The notes: a model not told the origin generated them from the letters alone. A DNA stretch of 64,000 bases from Endomychus coccineus (GCA_958510875.1 OY294069.1:176496868-176560867); one strand, 5' to 3'. Numbered from the stretch's first letter, positions 1 through 11,813 are shown. Numbers and translations are program-made.

Positions 1-1997
1 ATCTCCAATTCCTCCTCTTTTAACTAATAGCAACAACTTTCTGGTTATATCAGCGTGAAAAAGCCTCATAATATGTTTAATGTTGGAGCTATCACCTTAT
101 AAGTAAAATTTTATGGGCACTTTTTGCATGCAATTCATTGGCGTAGGCGTAATTTTTTAAGGCTGTTCATTTTCAATTTATGACACAAACTCTTATTTTT
201 TTAAATAGAAACCATAGTAGGTATGGTGTAAAGAAATTTTTTAGTTGATTTCAACAATATGTGATATGATGGGTCTGACATCCGCTCTGCAGCTGAACCT
301 GACAGACGAAGAAGTCACAGTAGAAAATGTTTGTTGAACCAAGCTGTTTCAACACCATCTACCGGAAAAAAGATATCTTACTGAGAGCGTTATTCACAAT
401 GCCACGCCTTGATTCAAATCCGTCACCTGGTGGTTCTATTTCCCCGACGATTGTTTGAATCGCGAGAACTGTATCATCAATGCGCAGCATTCTGAATGAA
501 CCTCTCAGTGGGGCATCTACTTTTCCGGTGAATGGTGTTGGTTCTCTGAACATTCTCCGAACATTTCCTAATGGAGGTATTCACATCTCCGGGAACAGTA
601 GCTCTGCTCGGCCATTTAAAGAGCTCATGAGAGAGCGAAACAGCAGTCCGGAACTGAAAGATAAACATAAACGTAAACGCTAATAGTGGTGAAACATGTG
701 GCGAAAACTATTATTCTAAAATACAAAGACAATCTTGACGTGGTAACCAACTATGGTGAATTGGTATATGGAAGCATATTCAAAATGGGATTGACCGCAC
801 TATGGGTCTTGTCTTACAACAGTGATGTGTCGTTAATAGTTGACGATACCAATCTCCAGTGATTAATATGATGAAACCACTAGTACCAGTGATACTGAGG
901 ATATTATTGCAACTATCCGTAAAGTTGGTATAATACAGCTTGAATCAAATCGACCGGAGTATTGAAAGTTAGTAAGTGCGATAAAGACTCGACACCGTGT
1001 AAACTTCATGCATTGACTTTCAATAATTGAATCTGTTATAGCACGTTGTTTATTCAAGTTATAATTACAAGTAAGGCGTTATGTTGAATAACTAATCGTT
1101 TTATGAAAACGGAACACGTCGTATAAATTGCTTATTAAAATAGAGTCTTCTTTCGGCGCGACAAAGAGATTTAATAAAGTTATTAACTATATAATTACAG
1201 AGCGGAACATCCCAAATGAAATCCAATTATAATACGTTTACCGTCAAATACATTTGGAACTCCTAGGGTTCCATACAGTGAATGCGAGCAAACAAGTGTA
1301 CAGATTGTGGAAATTTCGATATTTGTATAGATTAACTCGGTAACTATAGGAGATACAAAAATATGGAAATCACATTTACGATCTCTTTTCGTGAGACAAA
1401 TCCACTGGCGGAAACAAAAGTTTGCTGTTTTCAAGTTATAAACAATATGCGGGCGACTTGTGTGTGAAAGTACATTATGAGAAAATTTGGCCAATTACCC
1501 AATCCATGGCTAGAATCATAATGTTTCTACTGAGAAAGTGTCTTTTCATAAACTAAATTAGGCATCCTATATATTTAAACATAAATTACAACGTGTTGAT
1601 TCATTACGAATAAAATATTAAATCGTGAATAAAATAAACGATTACTGTTGAATATCACCACACAGTGACACCCAGATGATAGTTCCTTTCGAGGTTACTA
1701 TTGTATGGAGAATATGTGAACATTTGCATTTTATCCCTATTTTTTGTTCAATTAATTATTTCATTATCCATGAGCGGTTTGAAGCGGCAAAAAATAATTG
1801 ATATCAATAAAATTATCAAAACATAAGGGTCAGTACATACGAAAGACAAGGAGACCTAATTATTTCAGTAAACTGTTAACGATATCTTACAATATAGGGG
1901 AAAACGATAATTTGTGTAGGATAAAATATAGACTTGAATAAAATAACTATTATAAAAGTTTGATTGCCACTAATTCATTAAATAAATGTTATTATAG
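1..1997. other. non-coding stretch, no recognised gene
   Basis: AT-rich DNA without a gene I can support. Two short open frames on the minus strand (359-553 and 1195-1494) have no motif I recognise and no matching exon boundary that I trust. A short plus-strand stretch near 800-850 reads like a decayed reverse-transcriptase active-site region (SLIVDDT), but the match is too weak to annotate. If the homeobox gene at 11.2-11.8 kb runs on toward lower coordinates, this is probably intron or lies beside its downstream exons. Confidence 0.5.
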
Positions 1998-2083
1998 TTT
2001 CGCTAACACCTTAGCTTCTTCAAACAAATATTACAAAGTACTTTGTTAAATTGGTTTAAAGAAGTCACGGTGTTGGCGAAACC
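1998..2083. repeat. 86-bp near-perfect palindrome
   Basis: Two arms of about 43 bases meet with almost no spacer. The centre ACAAAGTACTTTGT is perfectly self-complementary. The outer arms begin GTTTCGCTAACACC and end GGTGTTGGCGAAAC. About 35 of 43 positions pair exactly, and two of the mismatches would be G-U wobbles in RNA. It could be a tiny foldback transposon, a decayed inverted duplication, or the template of a hairpin RNA. No terminal duplication is evident. Confidence 0.7.
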
Positions 2084-2311
2084 ATTTATGAAATTAGCGA
2101 AATTTTTATCATTTTATTCATTTAGATAATAAATTTCTTTCCCTTATGGCTGCTACTATTCAATTCATGAGATATGCATCTAAAAAAGATCGAATAATAT
2201 TATAACAAAAAACAAATTTGAAACTAAAAATATTCTTAAGGTACTGAGGACGTTTCGGCTGATCTAGGAAACTTCCAGAGGTTTAAATTCACTAAAATAT
2301 AAGACATGGAC

Positions 2312-2390
2312 TGGACCAAAATAGTGTTATTGGTAACCATACTATAGTAGACAACCGGGAATGTGGTTTCGAATCCCACCTCTGACTCAG
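2312..2390 (+). repeat. tRNA-like sequence, possible SINE head
   Basis: An A-box-like TAGTGTTATTGGTAACC (from 2322) is followed about 40 bases later by a B-box-like GGTTTCGAATCCC (from 2365) inside a GTGG/CCAC stem. The spacing fits a tRNA-derived RNA polymerase III promoter. The acceptor stem does not pair convincingly and the B box has one extra T, so a functional tRNA is unlikely. A tRNA-derived SINE head or an old tRNA pseudogene fits better. Confidence 0.35.
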
Positions 2391-2776
2391 TTTTTACATT
2401 TATTGATCTTGATAGTTATTAAATTATGTAAGTAATCTTCATAATTTGTGAAATTCAATCTATATTTCTTAATTACCTTACACTGAATTGTGTACATTAT
2501 TTAATAATATTAAGCGAAAGACAATTTTTGATAATATTGATTTTGAAAATCTAAAATAATGTGTTTTATCAACTTGCCATATTTTTCTAGTAATTTCGCC
2601 ATGAAAACCATTTGGTCATATGTTCCAACTTTTTTTTATTAAATAATTTTGGACGTCATAACTCCTTCCCTCCCCTTTGTCAGAAATGGCAACATTTTGC
2701 TAGACATACACACACTTATTCGGGCATGACGTCCTTTATGTACAGTTCTCCATCATACATTGAAGATCCTGTTAAT

Positions 2777-4378
2777 CAGTGGCGGCTCGTGAACTTTTTA
2801 AGAGAGGAGGCTGGACATAAAACGTTCTTGTAAAAATATACTCTATTCAGCCAATAAATTTAACCTTTGCACAGCGACAGTACCAGCTACTTCAGTGAAA
2901 AAATTAATTGTTGCCAAGCAAGAACCAACGTGGAGGTGTAGAGTTTCTCTTGGCAAAAAATTTTTTTGTTCGTTTTTTTTTCTTTGGATTTTTGATATTT
3001 TTTATTTTTTTTTGAAATTTTTCATATTTTGTTTTTTTTTATTATTTTTATTAACTTTTTTTATATATTAATGGAATTCTACGGTCTTTAATTTGCGAAA
3101 AATGATATCATTTTGTTTTAAGTGTTTTACTAAATCTTTTTCAATAGATATCAAACTAACATTGTATAAACGATTTTGGCCCATTGTATTTGGCATGTAA
3201 GTTTTAATTCGTTTGAGAGTAGAAAATGATCTCTCCGCCGATGTCGACGTGACAGGAATGGTGACTGTCAAACAAAGTAGTTTATAAAACTGAGGTAAAA
3301 CTTGTTGCAAATCATTGTCTATCATATATTTTATCATATCGGCGTGACTGTCATACTGGCCTAAAATACCTCTATCCGAGTATATAACACATAATTCATT
3401 GTGCAGTGCTATTTTATGAAAAAAATTATATTTTAGAACTAAGTTATCTAAAAGTGTATTGGGAAACTCTTTTGAAAAAGATTCGAAAAATCTTCTATTC
3501 GTCAAGTCAAAAACTTCAATTCATGTAAATCGGAAAATAGAATCTCAATTTGACCTTTAATAGTATCTAAAATTTCATAAAAAAAGTTGTTTATAATGTA
3601 GTTTCTTGTCTACCAAATTATATGTTTTCCTCCTTTAACAATATTCTGTTTACCGGTTAATTTAAACTTAATACTCGATGTAATATGTTCCTGCGATTTT
3701 TCATGTCTGTCTATACCACGAGCTAAATTTTTCAAATCATCATAACCCGAGTGCCCCTAACATGAAGTTGTATCAGATGTAAATAGCAAGCAATATAATT
3801 TATTGTGTATTTCGATTTTGAAACATACCTGTCATCGTCACCACTAATCCTTTCAAATCCGGTAAAGGCCGTTTATTTTTAACAAAACACTTTTCTATCA
3901 TATGTTAATCCACTAAATGGATTTTCTAAGAACCCAGCAACTAAGTCACTCATCATTTTAACGTTCACCGATTAGATAAATTATAACTTAACTACTTAAA
4001 CTTATTTCGCCTCGCAGTACAAAAACAAGAACTAACGGAAGGGCGGTACCAAGTAATCGTATTTCATTCGACCGACGATTCCGTACGAGAAGCTAGCCTA
4101 CATAGGGTGTGGCCATATTCGCTCTTTTACCCTATCTGGCAATTGAACTGCTTGGAAAACGGCAACTGTGTTGACCACACGTATTTAGCGTTCGATATAT
4201 ATAGAGAATCTAGCCTCTGGCCACCGTTGCCAGATTAAAAATAACTACTGAGAACGGGGAATTAATTGTAAAATTTAAAGAATTATCAGAGAAACAGGAA
4301 ATAAAATGGAGAATGATCATTAAGATAAATTGGTGAGGAGGCTGAGCCTCCTTAGCCTCCTTCGAGGAGCCGCCACTG
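2777..4378 (-). mobile_element. hAT DNA transposon copy 1, with 8-bp target duplication
   Basis: The element begins CAGTGGCGGCTCGTGAAC and ends GAGGAGCCGCCACTG. It is flanked by a perfect 8-bp duplication, CTGTTAAT (2769-2776 and 4379-4386). The terminal pattern and 8-bp duplication are typical of hAT elements. Transposase remnants run on the minus strand, so its 5' end is at the high-coordinate side. At 1.6 kb it is an internally reduced, non-autonomous copy of the family also seen at 12.9, 19.2 and 35.3 kb. Confidence 0.9.
3068..3972 (-). pseudogene. hAT transposase remnant of copy 1
   Basis: The best-preserved part (3505-3068, 145 codons) contains the C-terminal hAT dimerisation region, with TSAERSFSTLKRIKTYMPN followed by MGQNRLYNVSLISIEKDL. 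This block mediates multimerisation in hAT transposases. Upstream, near 3972, a start-like segment MMSDLVAGFLENPFSG is followed within a few dozen codons by frame breaks. A CAG/GTATGT donor-like site lies near 3830. The catalytic middle is mostly missing or shifted out of frame. The protein cannot be functional as it stands. Confidence 0.85.
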
Positions 4379-4439
4379 CTGTTAATAATGATCAATATAA
4401 ATGTCACTGATGGAAGATCCTGTAGTTTTTCAAGTATTC

Positions 4440-5515
4440 AAAACTGAGGTGTTGTAGCTTATCAATAAGTTTCAAGTGATCCTGAGACTGCAGGGCTTTG
4501 CGGAATGGTGAAACTGTTTAATTTTTCAACTGAATAGTCAGAAGCAAAATTAATGATTTCAATTTCAATGGACTTGCTACCGTTAATTGATTTTTGTCTA
4601 TCCTCCAGCTTCCAGATATTTTCTGTACGATGGCAAGTTTTACGAGCAGTCCTCGGGAGCTGCCATGGGTTTCGCCACTTTTCTCCGATCATAGCTAATA
4701 TCCTCATGGAAACTTTTGAACTAGATGCCGTTGAGTCATCTGTTCTCAAGCCGAAATGATGGTTTAGATATGTCGACGACACTTTCGTTATTTGGCAACA
4801 TGGTCGCGGAAAGCTTGTTCCCTTTCTCAATCTTTTAAATTCATTACATCGCAATATCGTTTTCACCATGGATGTCGAATCGAAAGGTTCACTCCCGTTC
4901 CTAGATGTATTGGTTAGTCGACAGACTGACGGTACTTTAGGACATTCTGTGTATCGAAAACCACCACCCTGCCCTAAAACAATCTGTCATAAGCTCCTTG
5001 GTCTACAGCACTGTCAACTTATCTCAACCTCAAACCTTAAAATCAGAATTGAAACATCTTTCATCTGTCTTATTATCAAACAATTTTTCCCATTACAACA
5101 TTTAAAAAGCCATAAAGAAATACACTTCGCCTTAAATTTCAAATCGACCTGAGCCACAGCCCCTTCCTCCTCTCCACTTAGAAGGTGTTTATAGCATTCC
5201 CTATTCTTGCAGTAAAGTCTACATTGGTGAAACAGGTCGTACAGTAGCTACTTGTGTGAAAGAACATGAACGCTGTACAAGAATTCCTGACACCAGTAGA
5301 TCTGCACTTGCGGAACACAGTTTGACAATAATCATCAAATCATTTTCGAAAATACTAAAATCCTATTCCGAGCCCCAAACTTCTATCAGTGAAAAATCCT
5401 TGATGCTATAGAAATCCTAAAGCATCCAAATAATCTGAACCGTGACTCAGAATATTACCTTCCCAACATTTGGAAAATTTGTATTCTAAATTACATGGAA
5501 ACAATGTTAAACTAA
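4440..5515 (+). pseudogene. Penelope-like retroelement relic (RT and GIY-YIG)
   Basis: Pieces of a Penelope-like element polyprotein lie in order on the plus strand. A reverse-transcriptase segment reads FYEQSSGAAMG (near 4640) and then, after a frameshift, RYVDDTFVIW (near 4770), the YVDD catalytic motif of PLEs. LPFLDVLVSR near 4890 is the conserved block after it. After further breaks a GIY-YIG endonuclease reads VYIGETGR (5217-5240). The relic ends in a NRDSEYYLPNIWK-like tail near 5475. Stops and frameshifts rule out function. The sequence differs from the intact PLE at 57.6 kb, so this is another, older PLE lineage. Confidence 0.85.
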
Positions 5516-6570
5516 GCTATTTTCATTAAAGTCATCATTTAAACGCTTCTCCTCAAGTTTACTACACAACTACAGTAAAATAATAAATATCACTTCACTG
5601 CTTTACGCAATATGGTTCTTTTCAACAATTTAACAAGTAACATTGACGGATATACCTATTAAAAGATTTTCCCACCCATTCTGATCTTACAACTACGAAA
5701 CTCTTATTTTATTAATTAACGAGATTCGCTGGCAAACTATTCAAGTCAATATTTTGAACTATGTTTATAAAATGAGGGCAACAGTCTATTTGTTCGGCTT
5801 GCTACCGATGATTAAAATCTCCAATTTTACTTCAACAATCGGAATAATAACACGGCATAAAATGATTCTGGCACGGCCTATTCAAGAATAACTTTTAAAT
5901 TGGTTAATTTATTATAGAAAAGTTGATTTATCGAGTTATTTTGGTTCGCGTATAATTGCATTTCAAAGTTTAACTATATAGCCGGCGCCAAATTGGCAGC
6001 TTTGGACATGGTATAATTTTCGTTTATTTTAGTAACACCTACTTGTTCAAGATAAATTATCTACCCTAGGAAGGACTCCCTTCTTTTAACGATCTTTCCA
6101 CAAACCTTCTGAGAATCATTAGTTCAGAGTACGTTAGTCCTATTATGAATCCGTTTAAAGATATTATCAATTTGAATGTGAATACATTTACTTCTAGTGA
6201 ATGCATATTAACATGAATAGAGATTGTATAGAGGAGTTTTAGGGGTGTCGAGTTTGTTCTAGAGGTGCTTCCTATTACAACAAAACTTCGAAAAGTACTC
6301 TTATCAACGTATGTTCATTGCTAAACTAGAATATTTTCATATTTTAATCATCATCTTATGTTTACTTCTCTCACTACATTATACGCAGAATAGTAGGCTT
6401 CAGCGGATAGCTAATATTGAACATTCTTGGTTTCCGAATGGATCCCGCGTCACAATAGATCGACTGACGTTTCGCCAACCATAACGTGTGCCATTTTTCG
6501 TCAAATACCTTGACCACAATTATATATTCGAAAATAATCTCGTTCCTTTGTCCACAAGGGAGTCGATGAT
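5516..6570. other. non-coding stretch, nothing recognised
   Basis: AT-rich DNA without an open frame or repeat structure I can assign. Confidence 0.5.
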
Positions 6571-6880
6571 ATGAAGGCGAAGAGGAGAAGCACCGCGAAG
6601 AAAGTTCTCGCCAGTCGACATAGAAAGTACGATGTTTTAAGATTGTAAGGGCATTCTTTTCGTAAACTTTACAGAACGCAATACCTCAATCAACCGATCA
6701 GAATCGTGCGTTTGTTGCACGACAATGAAGCGGTGCATACTGTTGGAATTACACAAGGCGCCATTCAGGACTGTGGTTTTGAACAAATCAAATAAGGATC
6801 AGTTGTGTTCCAACGTCATATACCTTGATACAGTATCAGTAGGAGATGCACACCTTCAAACATTTCCCAAATAATTTGTG
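6571..6880 (+). pseudogene. mariner-like transposase fragment
   Basis: A decayed plus-strand frame contains AKKVLAS followed by LLHDNEAVHT and then TQGAIQDCGFEQ. This resembles the middle of mariner transposases, where HDNA.PH carries the second catalytic aspartate and is followed by a strand ending in FEQL. A TAA stop interrupts it and neither end of an element is visible. It is probably an old mariner copy; a short match to another DD-D/E family is possible. Confidence 0.55.
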
Positions 6881-6993
6881 GGTAAAACTGTTCATTGAAT
6901 TAACACAAGTGAAATGAAACATGATGAGTTAAACTGAACTATTTTCCTTCAATTCATCCAACAGTAAAACTAACTACATTACGTTAAACACAT

Positions 6994-7037
6994 CGTCTTC
7001 TGATGATAGTCGTGAGACCGAAACGTACGTAGAGACG
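6994..7037 (+). ncRNA. hammerhead ribozyme motif (PLE-derived), copy 1
   Basis: The order is stem I CGTCTT, core CTGATGA, stem II AGTC/GACC with a GTGA loop, GAAA, stem III ACG-TA-CGT, A at the cleavage position, and stem I' GAGACG. All core nucleotides match the hammerhead consensus. Stem II has one A/C mismatch and stem I one G-U pair. The downstream sequence ending TTTCCCGAGAATT is shared with the terminal repeats of the PLE at 57.3-60.0 kb. This is therefore a fragment of a related terminal repeat. Confidence 0.75.
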
Positions 7038-8599
7038 AAAATATAAATCAAAGTGTTAATGTGACCCATTTCCCGAGAATTTTTATATATAGTTAAACAC
7101 ATCGATAATTCGTCTAATGATGTATCACATCCAGCTCAGCTTACCTCATCTTAGTTTAACAGCAGACTTCTATTGTATAAGTAAAATCTATCAAACATGG
7201 GAAAAAAGAAATTTTTCAAAATAGTATGTGAATTATGGGAACTAACTACTTCATCAGAAGGGATAAGCGATTTGGAGTTTACATTTATCATTATCATTTG
7301 AAATATTCAATACAAAAGGATCTACTTATTGAAGAAAAAAATGCTTATTATCATGTTTGAACTAACTTTTGTTTAGGCCGTATACTCGGTCGTATAGATG
7401 AACTATATTTCCTCTGTCCTCGTCAGGCGTTTGACAATGCCCAAGAAATCGCAGGCTTCTGATCATCGCCATCTGCTTGTCCTCTAGTTCAAAAATAGGT
7501 ACGTTTCAAAACAGAGGAATCTTCACTTCACAATGGACATTTGTCCGTGTATTTTTATTTTTATCATATCAACCGAGGTTTCATGGAAATCGTCATATAA
7601 ACCCGAAACTCAAACCTGTTTGTAATCCTCATAGTTACCTATTGGGAGAAGATGTGGAACATCTCCGCATCAGTATAATAATGGTGTAGGTTTCGATAAG
7701 CCAAAGAGGTTAAACGAAATTTCGAAGCAGCAGATTTGAAGAATAGTACAGATTGTTTGGCATTGGACACTGGGATTTGGAAATGAATCCATTGATACAA
7801 CTTGAACCAAACCAGATCATGATTTAGTAGCAAAACTCGTACCACGTTCAAGAAATAACCCCCTGGTAGAATAAGGAGACCGTAATCTACTGATTTTGAG
7901 GAAAAAGAATAAAACCTCTCATCTGTTTGGAAAACATGAAATATTTTATTGCAAATCGATCCTATAACAAACAAAACACTACTAGTCTACCCTCAAACAT
8001 AATATATAAAAGTGCTGAACTAAACCCTTCGCTTGCATAAGCGTTTGCCAAATATTTCAGCTATGTGAAGAGATTAGAATGGGTCTTTATGTGTTTGCTG
8101 ACATAAAGTAAATGGAATGTTTTACAGGCAACCAATACATTATCCTCAAAGGCATCAGTAAATTATAAAATTTGGATGTAAATATTTATGAAACGTATAT
8201 TATATTTCGCTCAGCCATACATCATGAAAAATGAATAACCACTAACTAATCTCGCTGAATTTTATTCACAAATTGACGTAATATCTATAGGCTTTACAGA
8301 AAAATATTTGATATGGCATTGCTTCCAAAATTAATGAATAAACTAAGTTATAGATTCTTTTTCAAAAGATATGTCTTGGTGAAATGAACATGTATGTAGG
8401 CAGAATCAGAATCATTCCATGCCATTGGTGTATTTCAAAGAAGCAACTTGGGACCATGTTGAGACTCATATTTTATATCAAAAGGAAACATTTCACAACT
8501 GCTCTGGATTATTGCATCTTCATCGGAAAATTGATAACATTTTCTTATTATTAGTGCGATACTTTTTTATATTTTGTCTGAGAGGAAAACTTATATTGT
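7038..8599. other. non-coding stretch with one unassigned open frame
   Basis: Mostly AT-rich intergenic or intronic DNA. A 111-codon open frame on the minus strand (7974-7639) is hydrophobic and aromatic-rich but has no domain I recognise. It lacks supporting splice sites or neighbours and is probably chance. Confidence 0.4.
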
Positions 8600-8950
8600 A
8601 AATAGAACATCGGTGGAAGGTTGGAAGAGGACATGGAAATTGGATTTTTTCCCTAAAGTTTTGGAGGTTATAGACATCAGGAAAGACCTCACTAGGCAAA
8701 GAGGTCCACGTAACTTCGCCGTTCGATAGATAAATAATGGTGGAATAACAGACGAGATGAACATCGACTATGGAACTATCTATAAAAAGGGGAGAGATCG
8801 ACCTTTCTACAATGTTCTACAGAGGTCGCTGAATATCACCAATCAAACGAATAACTATCTTCTGAATAGAGTCTAGAGCTGCGGGGTATGTTTGGGAGGT
8901 GAACTTCAAACATTTGAACTGTACTCCAAGACAGGTTGATTCTGTGACAA
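8600..8950 (-). pseudogene. Jockey/CR1-type LINE, C-terminal fragment
   Basis: Read on the minus strand, the end of a LINE polyprotein is visible. SIQKIVIRLIGD is followed after breaks by WTSLPSEVFPDVYNLQNF, which matches the WNSLP.EVFP..YNLQ.FK block that closes the reverse-transcriptase protein of many arthropod LINEs. There is no catalytic domain, only the tail, as expected from 5' truncation. Several LINE pieces elsewhere in the window may come from the same family. Confidence 0.7.
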
Positions 8951-9489
8951 GTTGCTACGAACAATTTTGAAACTTTGTGCTCGTTATTTGTTAATAAACG
9001 TTATTCGTATTTTACATTTCCCCTGACCCTAAAATGTTATTTATAGTATAGTTAATTTGGACTAGGATTGAATAGGTATTATGAAGCTCAATCTCGAATT
9101 ATAACTTTTCATTCGGTTCAAACTCATTATTTTCGAGACGGGAACTTTTCTATGGTATACAAAAAACTCATCATGGCTGATCTACATCCAGTTTCAAATT
9201 ATTCATGTGGGTACCTCATATTAGAATTAGAAGAACACTTCTTTGTATCTTAAGTTTGCAGCAAAAATATACATGATATCCTGAGAGATTAATAAATTTA
9301 GGAATGAAGAACCCATTCATTCTTGAAATATGATTAACAATTTGCGAACAGTACGAAAAACAAGGTGGCGGTAGATGCATTTTCTGTGCAAAAAAGTTTA
9401 GTAATTGACTTTTTTAAAGATAAAGAAAAATGTTCCATTTGTCCTCCACTGGTATGCTTCCTATGATTCTTCGGAAGATTTTCTAGAGG
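8951..9489. other. non-coding stretch, nothing recognised
   Basis: No supportable gene. A 61-codon plus-strand frame at 9068-9253 has no recognisable motif. Confidence 0.4.
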
Positions 9490-10005
9490 TATAATTTCCT
9501 ATTTTACGATTAAGATTTCTCCTAGCTGCAGGATAATTCTGGCTGCATTTGGACACTTCCTAATGCGCATATCCAACAAATCCCAAACGTGTTCGACTGG
9601 ATTCAAATCGGCACTAATCGCAGACCAAGCCATGAGTTGAATACCTCGTTCATGTAGTAAGTTTATGGTAATGGGTGATGTATGTGCTTCTGCATTATCC
9701 CGCGTCAATATTAAATTTGAACCTACACCATAAGCTACAGATACAACCATGATCCGCTAGCATATTATCGATGTAACGTTGAGAGTTCTTTCAACTTCTT
9801 GTACTGCATCAGCAAAATACCCACCATTCGCAGTGATATATATATATAAGCATATGCTTGACCATCACAACGTCTAAGCCAAATTGTTGACTCTTGATTT
9901 TGGGTGGTTTTCCTCTTAGAACCCTACCCGTTACGCCTTTTGTACTAACCAGTATCCTTATAACGATCCCATTTACTTTGAAAAACAGGACTGCGATTGA
10001 ACATT
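9490..10005 (-). pseudogene. Tc1-like transposase relic
   Basis: The C-terminal part (9750-9499) keeps ILTRDNAEAHT and SADLNPVEHVWDLL. These match the second aspartate (QDNA.PH) and the glutamate block (DLNPIEHVWD) of Tc1 DD34E transposases. Higher on the same strand, RYIDNML and a GSKRKTTQNQES-like segment resemble the C-terminal half of the paired DNA-binding domain. The first catalytic aspartate region is deleted or scrambled. Terminal repeats were not found. It is a clear Tc1 family member but inactive. Confidence 0.8.
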
Positions 10006-10639
10006 CTTAAACCTGGCCGAATGCGAACCCATTGTCAAACAAAGAAACGCCACTAAAATACTGCATTTTATTTCTGTTGACGTCTAGTTGACTTTCGGAA
10101 CAACATGTCACTGTTACCATGCCTACTACATCTCGAAAATAAGCATAAGTCATTTCATCGCCACTTTGTTTTACGTATTGTTAATTATATCTTGAGAATG
10201 AATGATGCCTTGATTATTAAATGTATTAATTCATTAGGATATTATGTGTGACTTTTGGAATTTAAATGCCTCATATAATGCATATTATTTCTATAATAAA
10301 AGATATTGTATTAGCCAGTATTTAGTACTGCCCAATTATCTTCTACGTTCTTGTGAAATTGTTGTAATGAGTAGCAAACAACCTCTTAGGATATTCGACT
10401 GAAACTATACCAATCTTCATGTTGAACCATTTTCTGTCCTTAACATGAAATGAGGCCATAATATTCCATAAAACCAGAATCATTTCTAAGGGTATTGGAA
10501 AAATTTATCGCGACGGAAAGAAATTATTCTTACGCGTCAAATATCGTTGGCTCGGTTATTAGAGGCTGCTGATGCCTATTTAACGATTTGGGAGCTGCAT
10601 TGTAGATTCTAATCCACTAGGCGCTTATAGAGTAATATA
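10006..10639. other. non-coding stretch, nothing recognised
   Basis: AT-rich DNA without supportable coding signal. It lies probably in the first intron of the homeobox gene. Confidence 0.4.
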
Positions 10640-10830
10640 GGCGCAACAGAGTACAAAATAGAATCAATCCAAAAACGATTCTCTGGAAAAGTACATAGCC
10701 CCTTAGGAATTGATTTCCCCATTTCCAAATACGGGCCGCCTCAAAATGAAGAGATCATTACATCTTCGGGATGCTTACTTTGGAATTCATACTTACAAGA
10801 ATTGAAACGATTTGGGTAGCTTCAAATTAT
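10640..10830 (+). pseudogene. possible LINE reverse-transcriptase tail fragment
   Basis: A plus-strand frame reads YKIESIQKRF, resembling the I..IQKRFLR segment just after the LINE reverse-transcriptase domain. After a frame change it continues as MKRSLHLRDAYFGIHTYKN, similar to the RR...RDL.F..KL.N segment. The match is short and frameshifted, so the call is tentative. Confidence 0.35.
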
Positions 10831-11230
10831 TTAACATTTAGGAATGACTGAAGCTGGGCGAAAAAATAAAATGGAGGGGTTAGCGCAGATGCGACGGAAC
10901 GGCTAGTGAATGGAATTGAATTGCAATTTTCTCATGTTACAAACGCTCATATTTCTTTTAGTTTATTAAAACCATTACATGGATGATAGATACACAGTGT
11001 TATGGTAAGCTTTCTGCCTGCTTTTTTATATTGCTGTTATGTCTATTACCCAGTAAAAATTGGATAGTATATGCCCAAATGGGCAACTGTCATCATTCCC
11101 CTAATCATGCCTAATATGAAGTGAGCATTGTTTAGTAAAACGTCCAACTCATGACAAGATGATATTCTCATCTGGATCAGATCAAATCAGTATGGGTTGC
11201 TCCAAAATATAACCTGGGCATATTACATAC

Positions 11231-11813
11231 CTGAATTCATATTAGGTACTCCAAAGGGCGTGGGTCCAGTGAACATGTTACCGGGACCTGCGAAAGGATT
11301 GACGATTCCCTGATGCGACCAATTCGGATGAGCGGACTGATATACGGCTGCCGCTATGGCCGAAAACGGCATCGGTCTAATGGGACCCTGATTCAAGATT
11401 CTATCTTCACCACTGAACTCTCTACTGTCTCTTTGATCTAACATGAACTCATTGTCTTTATCGGGACTTTCCGACTTGATTTCCGTATTGAGATCCTCGA
11501 CGTCCACGATCGAATCTTCCTGATTCGAATCGTACTCGTCGTCGGACGAATGTGGCTGGGGACTGGACGACGGTATGGTCGAAGAGTTGTGCGACATGGG
11601 CGACCCGGATTTGGGGGGTCGCGTGTCCGCCAACAAAGAGGCTACACTAAAACTGATATGTCCGTTTTTCGACGAGGTCAACTGTTGCTGTTGATGGGCA
11701 TCGTTAGTGGCGGACTTGTCGTTTTGCATAGTTTCCGCGTCGTTACTGTTCATCGGGTTCTCCAAATTTTGGATAGTCATAGTTTGGACACTTTGCACGA
11801 GTTTTTTGAGCAT
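11231..11813 (-). CDS. Dr: Msx-type homeobox gene (muscle segment homeobox/Drop), first coding exon
   Basis: The exon encodes about 194 residues and ends at an exact splice donor (TTCAG/GTATGT, exon end 11231) in phase 1. The block SFSVASLLADTRPPKSGSP aligns with the N-terminal Msx motif (PFSVEALM.D.KPPKE.SP in vertebrate Msx2), which precedes the homeodomain in that family. Further on are an acidic stretch (SSDDEYDSNQEDSIVDVED), a KSESPDKD segment and GPIRPMPFSAIAAA, then a proline/glycine-rich end. This is a normal layout for a transcriptional repressor N-terminus. The homeodomain must lie on a later exon and is not found at lower coordinates here. The open frame extends to 11873, but an in-frame TAA lies just above it and the first ATG is at 11813; the ATG at 11780 has a better context. 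Another homeobox family is possible. Confidence 0.6.

Noticed and set aside
4462..4869. 135-codon minus-strand open frame
   Set aside because: It is antisense to the recognisable PLE reverse-transcriptase remnant and has no motif of its own.
7639..7974. 111-codon minus-strand open frame
   Set aside because: No recognisable domain, no splice context, and composition like surrounding DNA; treated as chance.
1..11220. Homeodomain exon for the Msx-type gene
   Set aside because: No frame with the WFQNRRAK-type helix 3 block was found on either strand in this interval, so the exon is taken to lie outside the window.
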